Made by a program: the position numbers and the translations under genes
Shown: piece after piece, positions 23,207 to 32,952 of the stretch
Layout of the letters: each line of letters starts with the position of its first letter
Position numbering within the stretch: position 1 is the first letter of the stretch
DNA from: DYKG01 sp964596185
GTDB lineage: Bacteria; Muiribacteriota; Ozemobacteria; Ozemobacterales; Ozemobacteraceae
Direction of reading: 5' to 3'
Length of the DNA stretch: 64,000 bases
NCBI GenBank assembly: GCA_964596185.1
Contig: CAZQUE010000002.1
Span: 1-64,000 of the forward strand
Notes under the pieces: generated by a model
Told to the model about the DNA's origin: nothing
The model's input: the letters and a program-made list of their open reading frames with translations, nothing else
Databases searched by the model: none

Positions 23207-26200
23207 ATGTTTCATACCAATTTTGTCCATTTACACGTACATAGTCACTATAGCCTTCTAGACGGTGCTGCACCGGTAAAAGCGATCGTTGATGCGGCCC
23301 GGCGCTTTCGCATGCCGGCGATTGCCATAACCGATCATGGCAACATGTTTGGGGCAATCGAACTTTATCAATACGCTTTAAAGCGAGGCGTGAAGCCGAT
23401 TCTCGGCTTTGAGGCTTATGTGACGCCCCATCCATTTGAAAAAAAGATCAAAGATCCAATGTACCACCTGGTTTTGCTGGCCAGAAACATTGTCGGCTAT
23501 CGAAATCTGGTTAAATTGTCGACTTTGGCCTATACCGACGGTTTTTATTACAAGCCGCGCATAAATTTTGAGTTACTTGAAAAATATTCTGAAGGGTTGA
23601 TTGCCCTGGGGGCTTGTCTGGCCGGAGAAGTGCCGGAACGCCTGCTGAAAGACGACCGTGAAGGTGCGATTGAAGCAATCAGGCGCTACCAGAAGATTTT
23701 TGGTCAGGAAAACTTCTTCGTTGAGATTCAAAATCATGGTATGGCTGAGCAGATCGATATTTTGCGGCCTCTGGTAGAAGTTGCCAGGCATTGCAATGCC
23801 CCGATCGTTGCCACCAATGACAGTCATTACGTCAAACCAGAAGACTGGGAAGCCCAGGATGCTCTTCTTTGTCTGAGCACAAACGCCAAAATTGAAGACG
23901 AAAATCGCTTTCGCTTTCCAACTAGAGAGTTTTATCTGAAATCTCCGGCTGAGATGAACGAGCTTTTCGCCGAGTTTCCAGATGCTATTTCCAATACCCT
24001 GCGCATTGCCGAGCGCTGTAATGTGCAGTTGCAGCTTGGCAAATCGATTCTGCCCGAATTCCCCATCCCAGAGGGAAAAACCTCGGAAAGTTACCTGACA
24101 GAACTTTGCTTGAGCGGTTATCAATGGCGATATAAGACCGACACTCCTGCCCAGGAAGTCCAGGACCGTCTCGAATATGAGCTTGGTGTCATTAAACGCA
24201 TGGGCTTTTGCGATTACTTTCTCATCGTTTGGGATTTCATTCGTGCCGCCCGCGAAATGGGGGTTCCGGTTGGCCCAGGTCGAGGTTCGGCTGCTGGAAG
24301 CCTGGTTGCCTATCTCCTGGGCATTACCGATATCGATCCGCTGCGCTACGGGTTGCTTTTCGAAAGATTTTTGAATCCAGAGCGTATCAGCATGCCTGAT
24401 ATCGACGTTGACTTCAGTGATGATGGTCGCCAGCAGGTAATCGATTACGTTGTGGAAAAATATGGGCGCAGTAAAGTTGCCCAGATCATCACCTTCAATT
24501 TCATTCTCGCAAAGATGGCGATCCGTGATATTGGCCGGGTAATGGGAGTTGAATTACCGGAAGTAGACCGCATTGCCAAGCTGATACCGGAAAAGCCAGG
24601 CATCCATCTTAAGTCCGTTTTGAATGATGTCCCTGAGCTGAAAGATATGGTAGCCAACGGTACCGACCAGCAAAAGAGGCTGTTGCGCATTGCCGAGACC
24701 GTTGATGGGCTGGTGCGACATTCTGGAGTACACGCCTGTGGCATCGTTATTTCGGCCATGGATTTGATGGATATCGTGCCTCTGTATAAAGATAAAAACG
24801 GCGAAATTGTTACCCAGTATGAAAAGAATGCCATCGAGTCGATCGGGCTTCTGAAGATGGACTTTCTCGGTCTGAAGACGCTGACGATTCTCAAACGGGC
24901 CCTGGAAAACGTCAAGGCCAGTCGCGGCATCGAGGTAAATCTTGATGAGGCTTCGCTTGAGGATACCAAAACCTACGAGCTGTTGCAGAAAGCTTTAACA
25001 CTGGGAGTGTTCCAGCTCGAATCCGCTGGCATGCGTAACCTGATTTCTCGCCTGCAGCCTTCGGTTTTTGAAGATATCGTAGCGTTACTGGCAATGTACC
25101 GCCCGGGCCCCCTTGGCTCAGGGATGGTTGATGATTTTGTCGAACGCAAACATGGCCGCAAAGCCATGGCTTATCCGCACCCTGATCTTGAACCGGTTCT
25201 AAAAGACACATACGGCGTTTTCCTATATCAGGAACAGGTTATGCAGACCGCGAACATTCTCGCCAATTTTTCGATGGCTCAAGCCGATGCTTTGCGCAAG
25301 GCCATGGGTAAAAAAATTCGCGAAGTCATGGAAAAAATGGGCAATCTGTTTGTCAAGGGTGCAATTGAGCGCGGTATCGACGGGCAATTAGCTCAGGATA
25401 TTTTCGATCTTATGGCCGGATTTGCCGAATACGGCTTCAATAAATCTCATTCGGCCGCCTATGCACTGGTTACCTTCAGAACTGCCTATCTGAAAGCCCA
25501 TTATCCGGTCGAATTCATGGCGGCGGTATTGTCTTCTGAATTGAACGACACTGACAAGATTGCCGAATACATCGATGAGTGCCGGACCATGGGGATAGAA
25601 ATTCGACCGCCCGACATCAATGTTTCTAATAGCCTTTTTACGGTTGATGGCGGCGCCATTCACTATGGTTTGAGTGCATTGAAAGGGGTTGGGGCCGGGG
25701 CAATCGAATCGATCGAAAAGGTGCGCATCGAAGGAGGGCCGTTCAAGTCCCTTTGCGACTTTACCAGGCGGGTTGACAGCAAACAGGTAAACGCCAGGGT
25801 CGTTGATGCTCTTATAAAAGCCGGAGCTTTCGATTCATTCGGATTGAAAAAGCGCCAGCTCAGTGAAATGGCTGCTGAGGCTCTGAAAGTGGGGCAATCT
25901 GCTCAAAAAGAGCGCGAATCGGGTCAGGCAACCTTCTTTGACCTGCTCGGTGACGATGCAGAGGTTATGGGAATTCAGGATATCGACCCCCCCAATGTGC
26001 CGGAGTTTACCGAGAAAGAGCTTCTTGCTGCCGAAAAGGAAGTTTACGGGTTTTATTTGACCGGAGACCCTTTTAAATCTGTGGCTCCTTTAGGTCGTCT
26101 ATTTTCAACGACCACGCTCAATCGTCTTGCAGATGCCGGAGATAGTCAGGTTTTCAGAGTAGCGGGCATTCTTACCGGTATGAAAAGGCATATTACCAAA

Positions 26201-26725
26201 AAGGGTGACGGTATGGCCTTTTTAACAATCGAAGCCGATAATGCCAGTGCCGATGTTACTCTTTTTCCCAGGGCATACGAACAGTATTCCGCCAGACTTA
26301 AAGTGGATGAACCGGTTTTCATGGTTGTAAGCACCCAGCTGATGGACGGTTCGGTCAAAGTTAATGCTGAAAAAGTTTTGACTCTTGAGGACTTTAATTC
26401 CGAGGAAGCCGGAAAAGTTACCTTATTTGTGCCCCCTGAAATGACAGGCCGGGAAAACTACCAGAAATTGCTGAACGTTTTGCAGAAGAATATTGGGCAG
26501 GTTGGTTTTGTAATGAAAATAAATACTCATGATCGTGAAAAGGTTACCCTTAAGCCCGGGTCCAGGTTCAGGTTGAACCTTAGCCCACAATTTGTCGCCG
26601 CCTGGGAAAAACTTTGCGGTCAAGGGGCGGTTAAAGTTGATTTTAACCATCTGGAGGTCAGTTTGAAGAGGCGTAGCTGGAAGCGAAACGGTAACGGGGC
26701 AAATGGACTCAAAGCAACAGGTTGA
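23207..26725 (+). CDS. dnaE: DNA polymerase III alpha subunit
   Basis: 1172 aa from the ATG at 23207, where MFHTNFVHLHVHSHYSLLDG matches the usual DnaE start; the ORF is open 69 codons further upstream but that part overlaps the divergent cyclase gene. It is the replicative polymerase. The PHP domain is at about 5-280. The palm carries catalytic aspartates in PDIDVDF (D400, D402) and the third in LLKMDFLGLKTL. The fingers and beta-clamp-binding region follow, then an OB fold near 985-1060 (AGILTGMKRHITKKGDGMAF). No intein or split is seen, and the DnaE1-type domain order without a proofreading exonuclease identifies DnaE rather than PolC. Confidence 0.97.
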   Translation: MFHTNFVHLHVHSHYSLLDGAAPVKAIVDAARRFRMPAIAITDHGNMFGAIELYQYALKRGVKPILGFEAYVTPHPFEKKIKDPMYHLVLLARNIVGYRNLVKLSTLAYTDGFYYKPRINFELLEKYSEGLIALGACLAGEVPERLLKDDREGAIEAIRRYQKIFGQENFFVEIQNHGMAEQIDILRPLVEVARHCNAPIVATNDSHYVKPEDWEAQDALLCLSTNAKIEDENRFRFPTREFYLKSPAEMNELFAEFPDAISNTLRIAERCNVQLQLGKSILPEFPIPEGKTSESYLTELCLSGYQWRYKTDTPAQEVQDRLEYELGVIKRMGFCDYFLIVWDFIRAAREMGVPVGPGRGSAAGSLVAYLLGITDIDPLRYGLLFERFLNPERISMPDIDVDFSDDGRQQVIDYVVEKYGRSKVAQIITFNFILAKMAIRDIGRVMGVELPEVDRIAKLIPEKPGIHLKSVLNDVPELKDMVANGTDQQKRLLRIAETVDGLVRHSGVHACGIVISAMDLMDIVPLYKDKNGEIVTQYEKNAIESIGLLKMDFLGLKTLTILKRALENVKASRGIEVNLDEASLEDTKTYELLQKALTLGVFQLESAGMRNLISRLQPSVFEDIVALLAMYRPGPLGSGMVDDFVERKHGRKAMAYPHPDLEPVLKDTYGVFLYQEQVMQTANILANFSMAQADALRKAMGKKIREVMEKMGNLFVKGAIERGIDGQLAQDIFDLMAGFAEYGFNKSHSAAYALVTFRTAYLKAHYPVEFMAAVLSSELNDTDKIAEYIDECRTMGIEIRPPDINVSNSLFTVDGGAIHYGLSALKGVGAGAIESIEKVRIEGGPFKSLCDFTRRVDSKQVNARVVDALIKAGAFDSFGLKKRQLSEMAAEALKVGQSAQKERESGQATFFDLLGDDAEVMGIQDIDPPNVPEFTEKELLAAEKEVYGFYLTGDPFKSVAPLGRLFSTTTLNRLADAGDSQVFRVAGILTGMKRHITKKGDGMAFLTIEADNASADVTLFPRAYEQYSARLKVDEPVFMVVSTQLMDGSVKVNAEKVLTLEDFNSEEAGKVTLFVPPEMTGRENYQKLLNVLQKNIGQVGFVMKINTHDREKVTLKPGSRFRLNLSPQFVAAWEKLCGQGAVKVDFNHLEVSLKRRSWKRNGNGANGLKATG

Positions 26726-26752
26726 TGGATTAGAGAGGAAAAGCATTATTCA

Positions 26753-29485
26753 ATGAAATCGACAAGAATCATAGTTTCAGTAATTTTCGCGATGGCGCTG
26801 CTGGTTGCTTCGGTTTCAGCAGCTGAACTTGATAATGTTTACAAGTTTCTTGGCAATTACCGGGTCAGCACAGTCAAAGGCTTGAAGGTATATTTTCCTG
26901 AGTCGGCCAGTGATTCAATTCCAAGAATAATCGCCAGCCTTCAGGAAGTTAGAAGTCAGTTCGATAAACGTTTTCCCGAGCAGGCCGGTTACGAAGTCAA
27001 GGTTATTCTTACCGACCATGACGATCGTATCAGCAGTTCGAGTGATCCTGATTTTGACTGGATCAACCTGGGCATGTTCGAAGAAATCGGAGCCCTGTCA
27101 ACCCGTGCTTATTCCCTTGAAAAACGCTTTTCTTTAAGGTTGTCGAGCATTCTTCTTCTTAGAACGCTTGCTTCGGCGAGTAATTCATGGAAAAGGAAGC
27201 TGGGAACCCTTTCGGTTCCACAATGGTATCTCGATGGGCTGACCCTGCACAACGCCTTCTCCCTGGATTCGATTCATTACAGCCGGTTACTCGACATGGC
27301 CAGAAGTGAGCGACTCTACAATCTTGAACGTTTGAATACCATCGTGAGCCAGCCAACTTTGATTAAAGAAGAGATGCGTTTTCAAGCCCACAGCATGCTG
27401 GCCTATTGGGATAAAACATACCGTGAAAACGGTGGGCTTGAGCTGATGCGACAAATAATGAAACGGCCCGGCCAGTTCAGGCAGATTTTCAAAAACGTTT
27501 ATGGCGTATCTCTAGGCGAAGCCTTTGACAATTTTAATAAATATGTTAGCAAGCGCTGCTCCGAGGTTAAGGACAAAATAGACTGTGCTGCCGTAATGAT
27601 CGATGAAAAAGAAATCGGCGGCCAGTTTTTCAGGTCTTTGCGCCAGCTTTCGCCGGATGAGCAGATCTGGGTTTCTTCAAAGCGCTACAGTACTGAAACC
27701 TACGACCTTTATTACCGAAAAAATGGGCAAAGACCGAGAATTCTTGCAAAAAACGTCCATCCGCTGCTTTTTGTCGATGAGTTTTCACGTGAAATAGTTT
27801 TTGCGCGCTACTGGGTTAACAGTCAGAAACAGCGTCGACTTGGGCTATATCAGACGACCCCTGAAGGCCCTGTGCGCTGCCTTGTTAATGAGCCCGGAAG
27901 CTTTAAACCGTTGGGCAAAAAATTTGGTCGGGTTTTTTATACCTCGATTAAGAGCGGGATTACCCGTGTTATGTCCGTTGACCCTGAATTCAAAAATTCG
28001 ACTCGTGTCGAGTTCGCCTTTCCGCCGTCAGTGCATCCGCTTGATCTTGCACTCGACAAGGCATGTCGCGATTTGTTTTATGTTTTTGAAACCCCTGATT
28101 TTAAAAAGCGGCTTGCGGTAGTTTCGATGCGCAACGACGACAAACCTATCGAACCCCGGCAAATTTTCATTTCCGATGGCGACATTCGTGCGCTTAGCTT
28201 CGTTGAAGATCGCCTATGGTTCGCCGCTGAAAAAGACTTCTTTACTACGCAGCTGATTTCATTCGACAATGTTGCCAAAACTTTCGACAAGCATTCGGCA
28301 TTACCGGGTGGAGTCTGGGATTTTTCGATCAAAGACGGTGCGCCGCAAGTAGTGACGCTCGCCGACGGCGGTTTTTGGGCGACAACCCTTACCGGCAGTG
28401 ACGAACTCGCCAAATTGCCCGATCAGCCTGAGCTGGTAAAAATAAAAGCTCTTTCTCCAGTTAAGAGCTCTGTTTACAAATCTGAATATCAGACAAGCTA
28501 TTGGAAGCCTATCATCAGCGAAGATGAAGAGGGGCCGGTTTTCGGTATCTACAATTATCGAACTGACAAACTCGATCGATCGAGCATCGTTGTTGCCCCA
28601 AAATATGGTTTTGAAAGCAAGAACTGGGGCTATGAAGGGGCTTATACTCGTCGTTTCGGCTTGTTCAAGGTTCGTGCTTCGATCGTCGACGAAGTTAAAG
28701 AAAAATCCTATCTCGGCAACGACTATTTCGAAAGAAGCAGATCCAAAGTCCTCGACATTGAATATCCGTTCAGCCTTTCTACGACCCTTTCATTAGGAAT
28801 GGACCTTACCAAGCGTGGAATTGCCAAGATTCCGGAAAACGGCAACCCATACCCGACAGTTGGGCGTGACCACTCGTTTTATGCGAAAGTAAACCACCTT
28901 GCCATACGAACCGAGCCATATTGGGAGGTTTTTCCTCGCAAAGGTCGCGAAGTGACCGCCTATTACAAGCGGGGCAACGAATTTCTTGACGGCGAACTTA
29001 ATTACGACAGTATGGGTTTGCGCTGGAACGAGTATATTCCGATCAACAATGCCTGGGTGCTGACCGGTCGCGCATGGATTGCGGAAGATGACAAAGAGAA
29101 TAACATTCGCCGTCCCGATGACCTTAGTCTTGGTGGCGGTGATTATCTGCGGGCATTTGATTCCGGGTTCATCTCGGGAGATTCGCTTAGAGCCTTTTCA
29201 CTGCATCTTGGGCGACCGGTTAAATTCCAGTTTCCCAGATTCATGGGCTGGATTTACAATGAATTTCTTGCAGTGCAGGCTTTTGCAGAGATGGCCGATG
29301 TTCGCAGCACCGGTCAGAAGTTCAGATTCTTTTTTGATCGCGGTATTGAGCTGCACATGCAGGCTCTGTTGTTCAAACGTATTCCAATGCGCTTCCACAT
29401 CGGTTATGCCATTCAAAATGGCGGCGAAGAGTCAAATACCTTTTTCGCAGTCGATGTAACGGATTTCTCTGAAATTTTCCAATAA
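26753..29485 (+). CDS. Large exported protein: degenerate metalloprotease-like domain, propeller-like region and outer-membrane barrel-like C terminus
   Basis: 910 aa; ATG at 26753 with GAGAGGAA upstream. A signal peptide ends near VSAAE (residue 24). Residues 40-260 resemble the peptidase MA-like (gluzincin) fold, including the VPQWYLDGL motif near 155, but the H-E-x-x-H helix is replaced by a stretch with no zinc ligands (ILLLRTLASAS), so proteolysis is unlikely. Residues about 280-590 look like TolB/WD-type beta-propeller repeats. From about 600 to the end the sequence alternates as outer-membrane strands (APKYGFESKNWGYEGAYTRR; final residues FFAVDVTDFSEIFQ). It starts 28 nt after dnaE and is 4 nt from the next gene. 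The function is unknown. Confidence 0.65.
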   Translation: MKSTRIIVSVIFAMALLVASVSAAELDNVYKFLGNYRVSTVKGLKVYFPESASDSIPRIIASLQEVRSQFDKRFPEQAGYEVKVILTDHDDRISSSSDPDFDWINLGMFEEIGALSTRAYSLEKRFSLRLSSILLLRTLASASNSWKRKLGTLSVPQWYLDGLTLHNAFSLDSIHYSRLLDMARSERLYNLERLNTIVSQPTLIKEEMRFQAHSMLAYWDKTYRENGGLELMRQIMKRPGQFRQIFKNVYGVSLGEAFDNFNKYVSKRCSEVKDKIDCAAVMIDEKEIGGQFFRSLRQLSPDEQIWVSSKRYSTETYDLYYRKNGQRPRILAKNVHPLLFVDEFSREIVFARYWVNSQKQRRLGLYQTTPEGPVRCLVNEPGSFKPLGKKFGRVFYTSIKSGITRVMSVDPEFKNSTRVEFAFPPSVHPLDLALDKACRDLFYVFETPDFKKRLAVVSMRNDDKPIEPRQIFISDGDIRALSFVEDRLWFAAEKDFFTTQLISFDNVAKTFDKHSALPGGVWDFSIKDGAPQVVTLADGGFWATTLTGSDELAKLPDQPELVKIKALSPVKSSVYKSEYQTSYWKPIISEDEEGPVFGIYNYRTDKLDRSSIVVAPKYGFESKNWGYEGAYTRRFGLFKVRASIVDEVKEKSYLGNDYFERSRSKVLDIEYPFSLSTTLSLGMDLTKRGIAKIPENGNPYPTVGRDHSFYAKVNHLAIRTEPYWEVFPRKGREVTAYYKRGNEFLDGELNYDSMGLRWNEYIPINNAWVLTGRAWIAEDDKENNIRRPDDLSLGGGDYLRAFDSGFISGDSLRAFSLHLGRPVKFQFPRFMGWIYNEFLAVQAFAEMADVRSTGQKFRFFFDRGIELHMQALLFKRIPMRFHIGYAIQNGGEESNTFFAVDVTDFSEIFQ

Positions 29486-29489
29486 TCTT

Positions 29490-30443
29490 ATGAAAAATAG
29501 CGTCCTTTTTACCATTCTTTTGTTTTTTTTAAATTGTCCCACCTTTGCGGCTGAGGTCGCAACTGCCGCTTCTCAGCTTTCTGGGAAGGAAGCACGGGTT
29601 CAGTTCAAGAATGAGGTGCGGCGGATTTTCGGTCAGGTTGCCAAAAATTTCGATGCCGATGATTTTGGAAAATTGCCTGAGGGTATTGAAATAATCAATA
29701 TTAAAGGCTGTAAAGGCTTGAAAATCACCCAGGGAAAAGTTGAAATCCGCGTCGATACATGGACAGACGACAAGGGGCTGCTCGAGCGATTCAAAGAATG
29801 TCGTGAGATGCACGGACTCAATCTGATTGCGGCAATAAACGGCAGCTTTTATTCAAGTCGCGGTGTTCTGGGCCCGGTTGTATCCGATGGCATGATTCCC
29901 CCTGGGTTGCGCCAGATTCCAGGCGCGCTTTCGCGATGCTTTCTTGCCAGTTTTCGTGCGACCAAAAATCGGCAATACTGGTATGTTGGCGAAACCTCGG
30001 TGAAAGGCCCGGATCTACTCAGGTATGCCTTTAAAGAGCAGGGCTGGTTCAATGTTTCTGAAATCTATGGCCGGATCGACAATCTGATCGGCGGCGGGGG
30101 ATGGTTGTTGCGTTCACGCCATGACGTCCACCGAGAATCATACGAAAGGCAGCGGTTTCTTTTTCGACGCGAGGATCAGCAGAGTCGTCATACGGTAATT
30201 GCCCAGGACAGCGACCGCAATCTTTACCTGCTGGTGTTTGAAGAAGGACAGAACCTGCATAAGATCGCGCGAACCCTGGTAAAAGAGCCAGTTTTCGCAA
30301 AGGTTCAGGATGCATTTTTTCTGGATGGCGGTTCATCCTCAACCATTGTTTTCAAAGAAAAGTATCTGGTTTCACCTTTATATGTCGTTGACAAAGCCAG
30401 ATTTTCAGCGATTCAGGTTTTTGTGCTTGACGCCAAGTGGTAG
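29490..30443 (+). CDS. Exported phosphodiester glycosidase family protein (NAGPA-like)
   Basis: 317 aa with a signal peptide (about 1-20). The conserved core of the phosphodiester glycosidase/exopolysaccharide-associated family is visible: AINGSFY near 110, VVSDGMIPPG near 130, IGGGGWLL near 195, and FLDGGSSSTIV near 280. The animal member removes GlcNAc from mannose-6-phosphodiesters; bacterial members are thought to act on cell-wall or exopolysaccharide phosphodiesters. It follows the surface protein by 4 nt, so the two are probably co-transcribed and both act outside the inner membrane. Confidence 0.85.
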   Translation: MKNSVLFTILLFFLNCPTFAAEVATAASQLSGKEARVQFKNEVRRIFGQVAKNFDADDFGKLPEGIEIINIKGCKGLKITQGKVEIRVDTWTDDKGLLERFKECREMHGLNLIAAINGSFYSSRGVLGPVVSDGMIPPGLRQIPGALSRCFLASFRATKNRQYWYVGETSVKGPDLLRYAFKEQGWFNVSEIYGRIDNLIGGGGWLLRSRHDVHRESYERQRFLFRREDQQSRHTVIAQDSDRNLYLLVFEEGQNLHKIARTLVKEPVFAKVQDAFFLDGGSSSTIVFKEKYLVSPLYVVDKARFSAIQVFVLDAKW

Positions 30444-30457
30444 GGCAGACGCAAAGA

Positions 30458-32164
30458 ATGCCAAGCTTTCCGCCATTATCATTCAGAGGAGCGGTTTATC
30501 CCAATTCTCGTATTTCCAGTAAAAAATACGATGTAGTACTGGTTTCCGGGGATGCTTATGTCGATCATCCCGCTTTTCCGGCCGCCGTTGTCTGCAGAAT
30601 TCTTGAAAACCAGGGATTGAGTGTCGCAGTTATCGCTCAACCTGACTGGAAAAAAGACGAAGATTTTCTTGTCTGGGGCGAACCGCAACGTTTTTTTGCG
30701 GTGGTTCCCGGCGCTATGGACAGCATGGTTGCCAACTTCACTGCCACGAGAATGCCGCGCAGTAAAGACCGTCTTTCGCCGGGAGGTCAGCCAGGTCTAA
30801 GGCCCAAACGGGCGGCGCAGGTTTATGTGCAGAAAATTAAACAACTGTTTAAGAAGGTTCCGGTCGTTCTCGGAGGAGTTGAAGCTTCGATGCGGCGTTT
30901 CGTGCATTATGATTTTTGGGAAGATCGCTTGCGAGACCCCATTCTCTTCGATGCCCCGGCGGATATAATTGTATATGGAATGGCCGAGGCCGTTTTGCCG
31001 AAGGTTGTCGACTGGCTGGCTCAGGCTCAAAGAATTTCTTTGCCACAGATCCCTCAAACCTGCATTCGCGTGAAGCATGATTCATGGCAGGGAAAGCTTG
31101 ACAAGGAAACCCTTATTTTGCCAGGGGTGGCAGAATGCCATTCAAGTAAAAGCGCTTTCATGGAAATGTCGCTGATGCTGGATCGAATGATCAGGCCAGG
31201 TGGCCCGGTGCTGATCCAGGCTCATCCAAAGGGGGACGTAATCTCATTCCCTCCGGAAGAAAAGGATCTACAGAGCGAAATCGACATTATGGGCAGGTTG
31301 AAGTTTAATCGCCGCAGTCACCCGCTTTATTCTCAGCCGATTCCGGCACTCGAACCGGTGCAATTCTCTATTCAATCTCACCGTGGCTGTGTCGGCGCCT
31401 GCACCTTCTGCGCCCTGTCTCTGCATCAGGGTCGGGTTATCCGTTCGCGCAGCAAAGAAGATATTGTTAATGAGGCCTGTTCGTTTTTTCACCACCCCGA
31501 TTTCAAGGGGGTAATTCCCGATATTGGCGGGCCGGCGGTTAACATGTATGGCTGGTATTGCAAAGCCGGAGGCTGCAGTCGTAAAATCTGCACCGAAGGC
31601 GAGCTTTGTCCGAATATGGTTGGCGGGCTTGAGCGTCTGTGGCAAATTCTCGAAGCAGTTTCAGGAATTACTGGAATCAGGCATGCATTCATTGGTTCAG
31701 GGTTGCGTTTTGATTTAATCAAGGACAGAGATTGGCAGACTTTTGAGAAAATCATTTTCAACCATGTTTCAGGCCAACTGAAAGTTGCTCCCGAGCATTT
31801 TGACAAAACCGCGCTCAATCTTATGCGCAAAGGTGCTAATGCGGATTTTGCCGAATTTGCCCGACGATTTTATCAAAGTTGTGCCCGTGCCGGCCGAAAA
31901 CTTTTTCTGGTTCCTTATCTGATCAGCTCTTTTCCCGGCTGCGACGACAGTCTGCTTGCCCGAAAAATTAAAGAGTTGAATCTGGTTCACGAGCAGATTC
32001 AGGAATTCACACCAACACCGGGAAGTTTGGCCACAGCCATGTATTACTGTGAAACTGATTTCTCCGGGCGGCCGGTCAAGGTGCTAAAAAAACGCAGCGA
32101 ACGTTTGCAGACAAGACGAATCATTCATCACAACAAGCAGCCAGGGCAAAAACGAAAGCGATGA
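30458..32164 (+). CDS. YgiQ-family radical SAM protein
   Basis: 568 aa from the ATG at 30458; a GTG at 30437 overlapping the previous gene is an alternative. The N-terminal YgiQ domain is clear (DVVLVSGDAYVDHPAFPAAV, VVLGGVEASMRRFVHYDFW). The radical SAM cysteines lie in SHRGCVGACTFCAL (C-x3-C-x2-C). A further cysteine group (WYCKAGGCSRKICTEGELC) is characteristic of YgiQ proteins and could hold a second cluster. The family reaction is not established. It overlaps the GNAT ORF by 4 nt (ATGA). Confidence 0.92.
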   Translation: MPSFPPLSFRGAVYPNSRISSKKYDVVLVSGDAYVDHPAFPAAVVCRILENQGLSVAVIAQPDWKKDEDFLVWGEPQRFFAVVPGAMDSMVANFTATRMPRSKDRLSPGGQPGLRPKRAAQVYVQKIKQLFKKVPVVLGGVEASMRRFVHYDFWEDRLRDPILFDAPADIIVYGMAEAVLPKVVDWLAQAQRISLPQIPQTCIRVKHDSWQGKLDKETLILPGVAECHSSKSAFMEMSLMLDRMIRPGGPVLIQAHPKGDVISFPPEEKDLQSEIDIMGRLKFNRRSHPLYSQPIPALEPVQFSIQSHRGCVGACTFCALSLHQGRVIRSRSKEDIVNEACSFFHHPDFKGVIPDIGGPAVNMYGWYCKAGGCSRKICTEGELCPNMVGGLERLWQILEAVSGITGIRHAFIGSGLRFDLIKDRDWQTFEKIIFNHVSGQLKVAPEHFDKTALNLMRKGANADFAEFARRFYQSCARAGRKLFLVPYLISSFPGCDDSLLARKIKELNLVHEQIQEFTPTPGSLATAMYYCETDFSGRPVKVLKKRSERLQTRRIIHHNKQPGQKRKR

Positions 32165-32952
32165 AAAAGGCGTTGGTTGATTACCTGCTTCAGGATGAGC
32201 CGGCTTATGTTGAAGAGATTTCCAGGATTTGTCTGCAGCCTGATTTTATTGAAGCTTTTATCGATGACCAAATGAATGGTTGGCTGTATATGCCGGGTGA
32301 AGCAGGTTCAGCAGATTGGAATCTGGCCAGATTGATCGGTGATGCTCAAAGGGCGACTTTGCTGATGCAACGTTTGCCGCCAATCGAACTACAATTGCTC
32401 GTGCCGGCTGTCGCCTTGAATCATTTTGCCGAATGGCAGGCACTGGGCAGTATTCTCTGGTTTACTGCTTCATTGAAAGAAAAAGTTGGTTTCCCTAAAT
32501 GTCCAGAAGGATTCGTAGTTCGAACCCGGCAAGTTCTTGCAAGCTGCAAGGAATTTCAGGCATTTTTTCCGGAAATTTATCTGTTTTCAGACAATCGAAT
32601 GGTGGGCTTTATAAAAACCATTCGTGAAACTCATACCTGTTTCGAAGTCTATATTGAAGTCGCTCCGGCATTTCGGGGCAGGGGTCTGGGGCAATTTCTG
32701 CTGCAGGCTATGCTTGCCCAGGCCGAAAAAATTGGCAAGCGGCTAACTTATGCAGTCGCGAATGACAACCAGGCTTCTTTAGGGCTGGCAAAATCGGCGG
32801 GTTTACAGAAATTCAATGAGCTTTTCCGAATTACAAGAAAGAGTTGCACAAAACTGCCGTTTTGGTTGACTTCGCCTGCTGCCGAATCTACAATAATTTT
32901 GCCAGGTTATAGATCTTCTGGTAAATGGAAAAGAATGAATGAGGAAAGAAAA
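32161..32952 (+). CDS. GNAT acetyltransferase-like ORF that continues in frame into the next gene
   Basis: 264 codons up to the next start; there is no stop codon, so the frame stays open to 35460 (1099 aa in total). The N-terminal 120 residues are helical and unassigned. Residues about 120-228 are a GNAT acyltransferase domain with the acetyl-CoA loop APAFRGRGLGQFLLQAM and the following DNQASLGLAKSAGLQ helix. Residues 229-264 look like translated promoter and leader DNA rather than protein: the segment contains a consensus sigma-70 promoter and the ribosome site of the nucleotidyltransferase gene. It starts inside the YgiQ stop codon. Either a fusion protein is made from the upstream transcript, or the ORF has lost its stop. 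The substrate is unknown. Confidence 0.7.
32866..32894 (+). promoter_or_regulatory. Consensus sigma-70 promoter inside the GNAT reading frame
   Basis: TTGACT (32866-32871), a 17-nt spacer, and TACAAT (32889-32894). A transcript would start near 32901 and give about 50 nt of leader with GAGGAAAG before the ATG at 32953. Confidence 0.7.

Noticed and set aside
23573..24124. 183-codon antisense ORF in dnaE
   Set aside because: Shadow of the strongly conserved PHP region; no family features.
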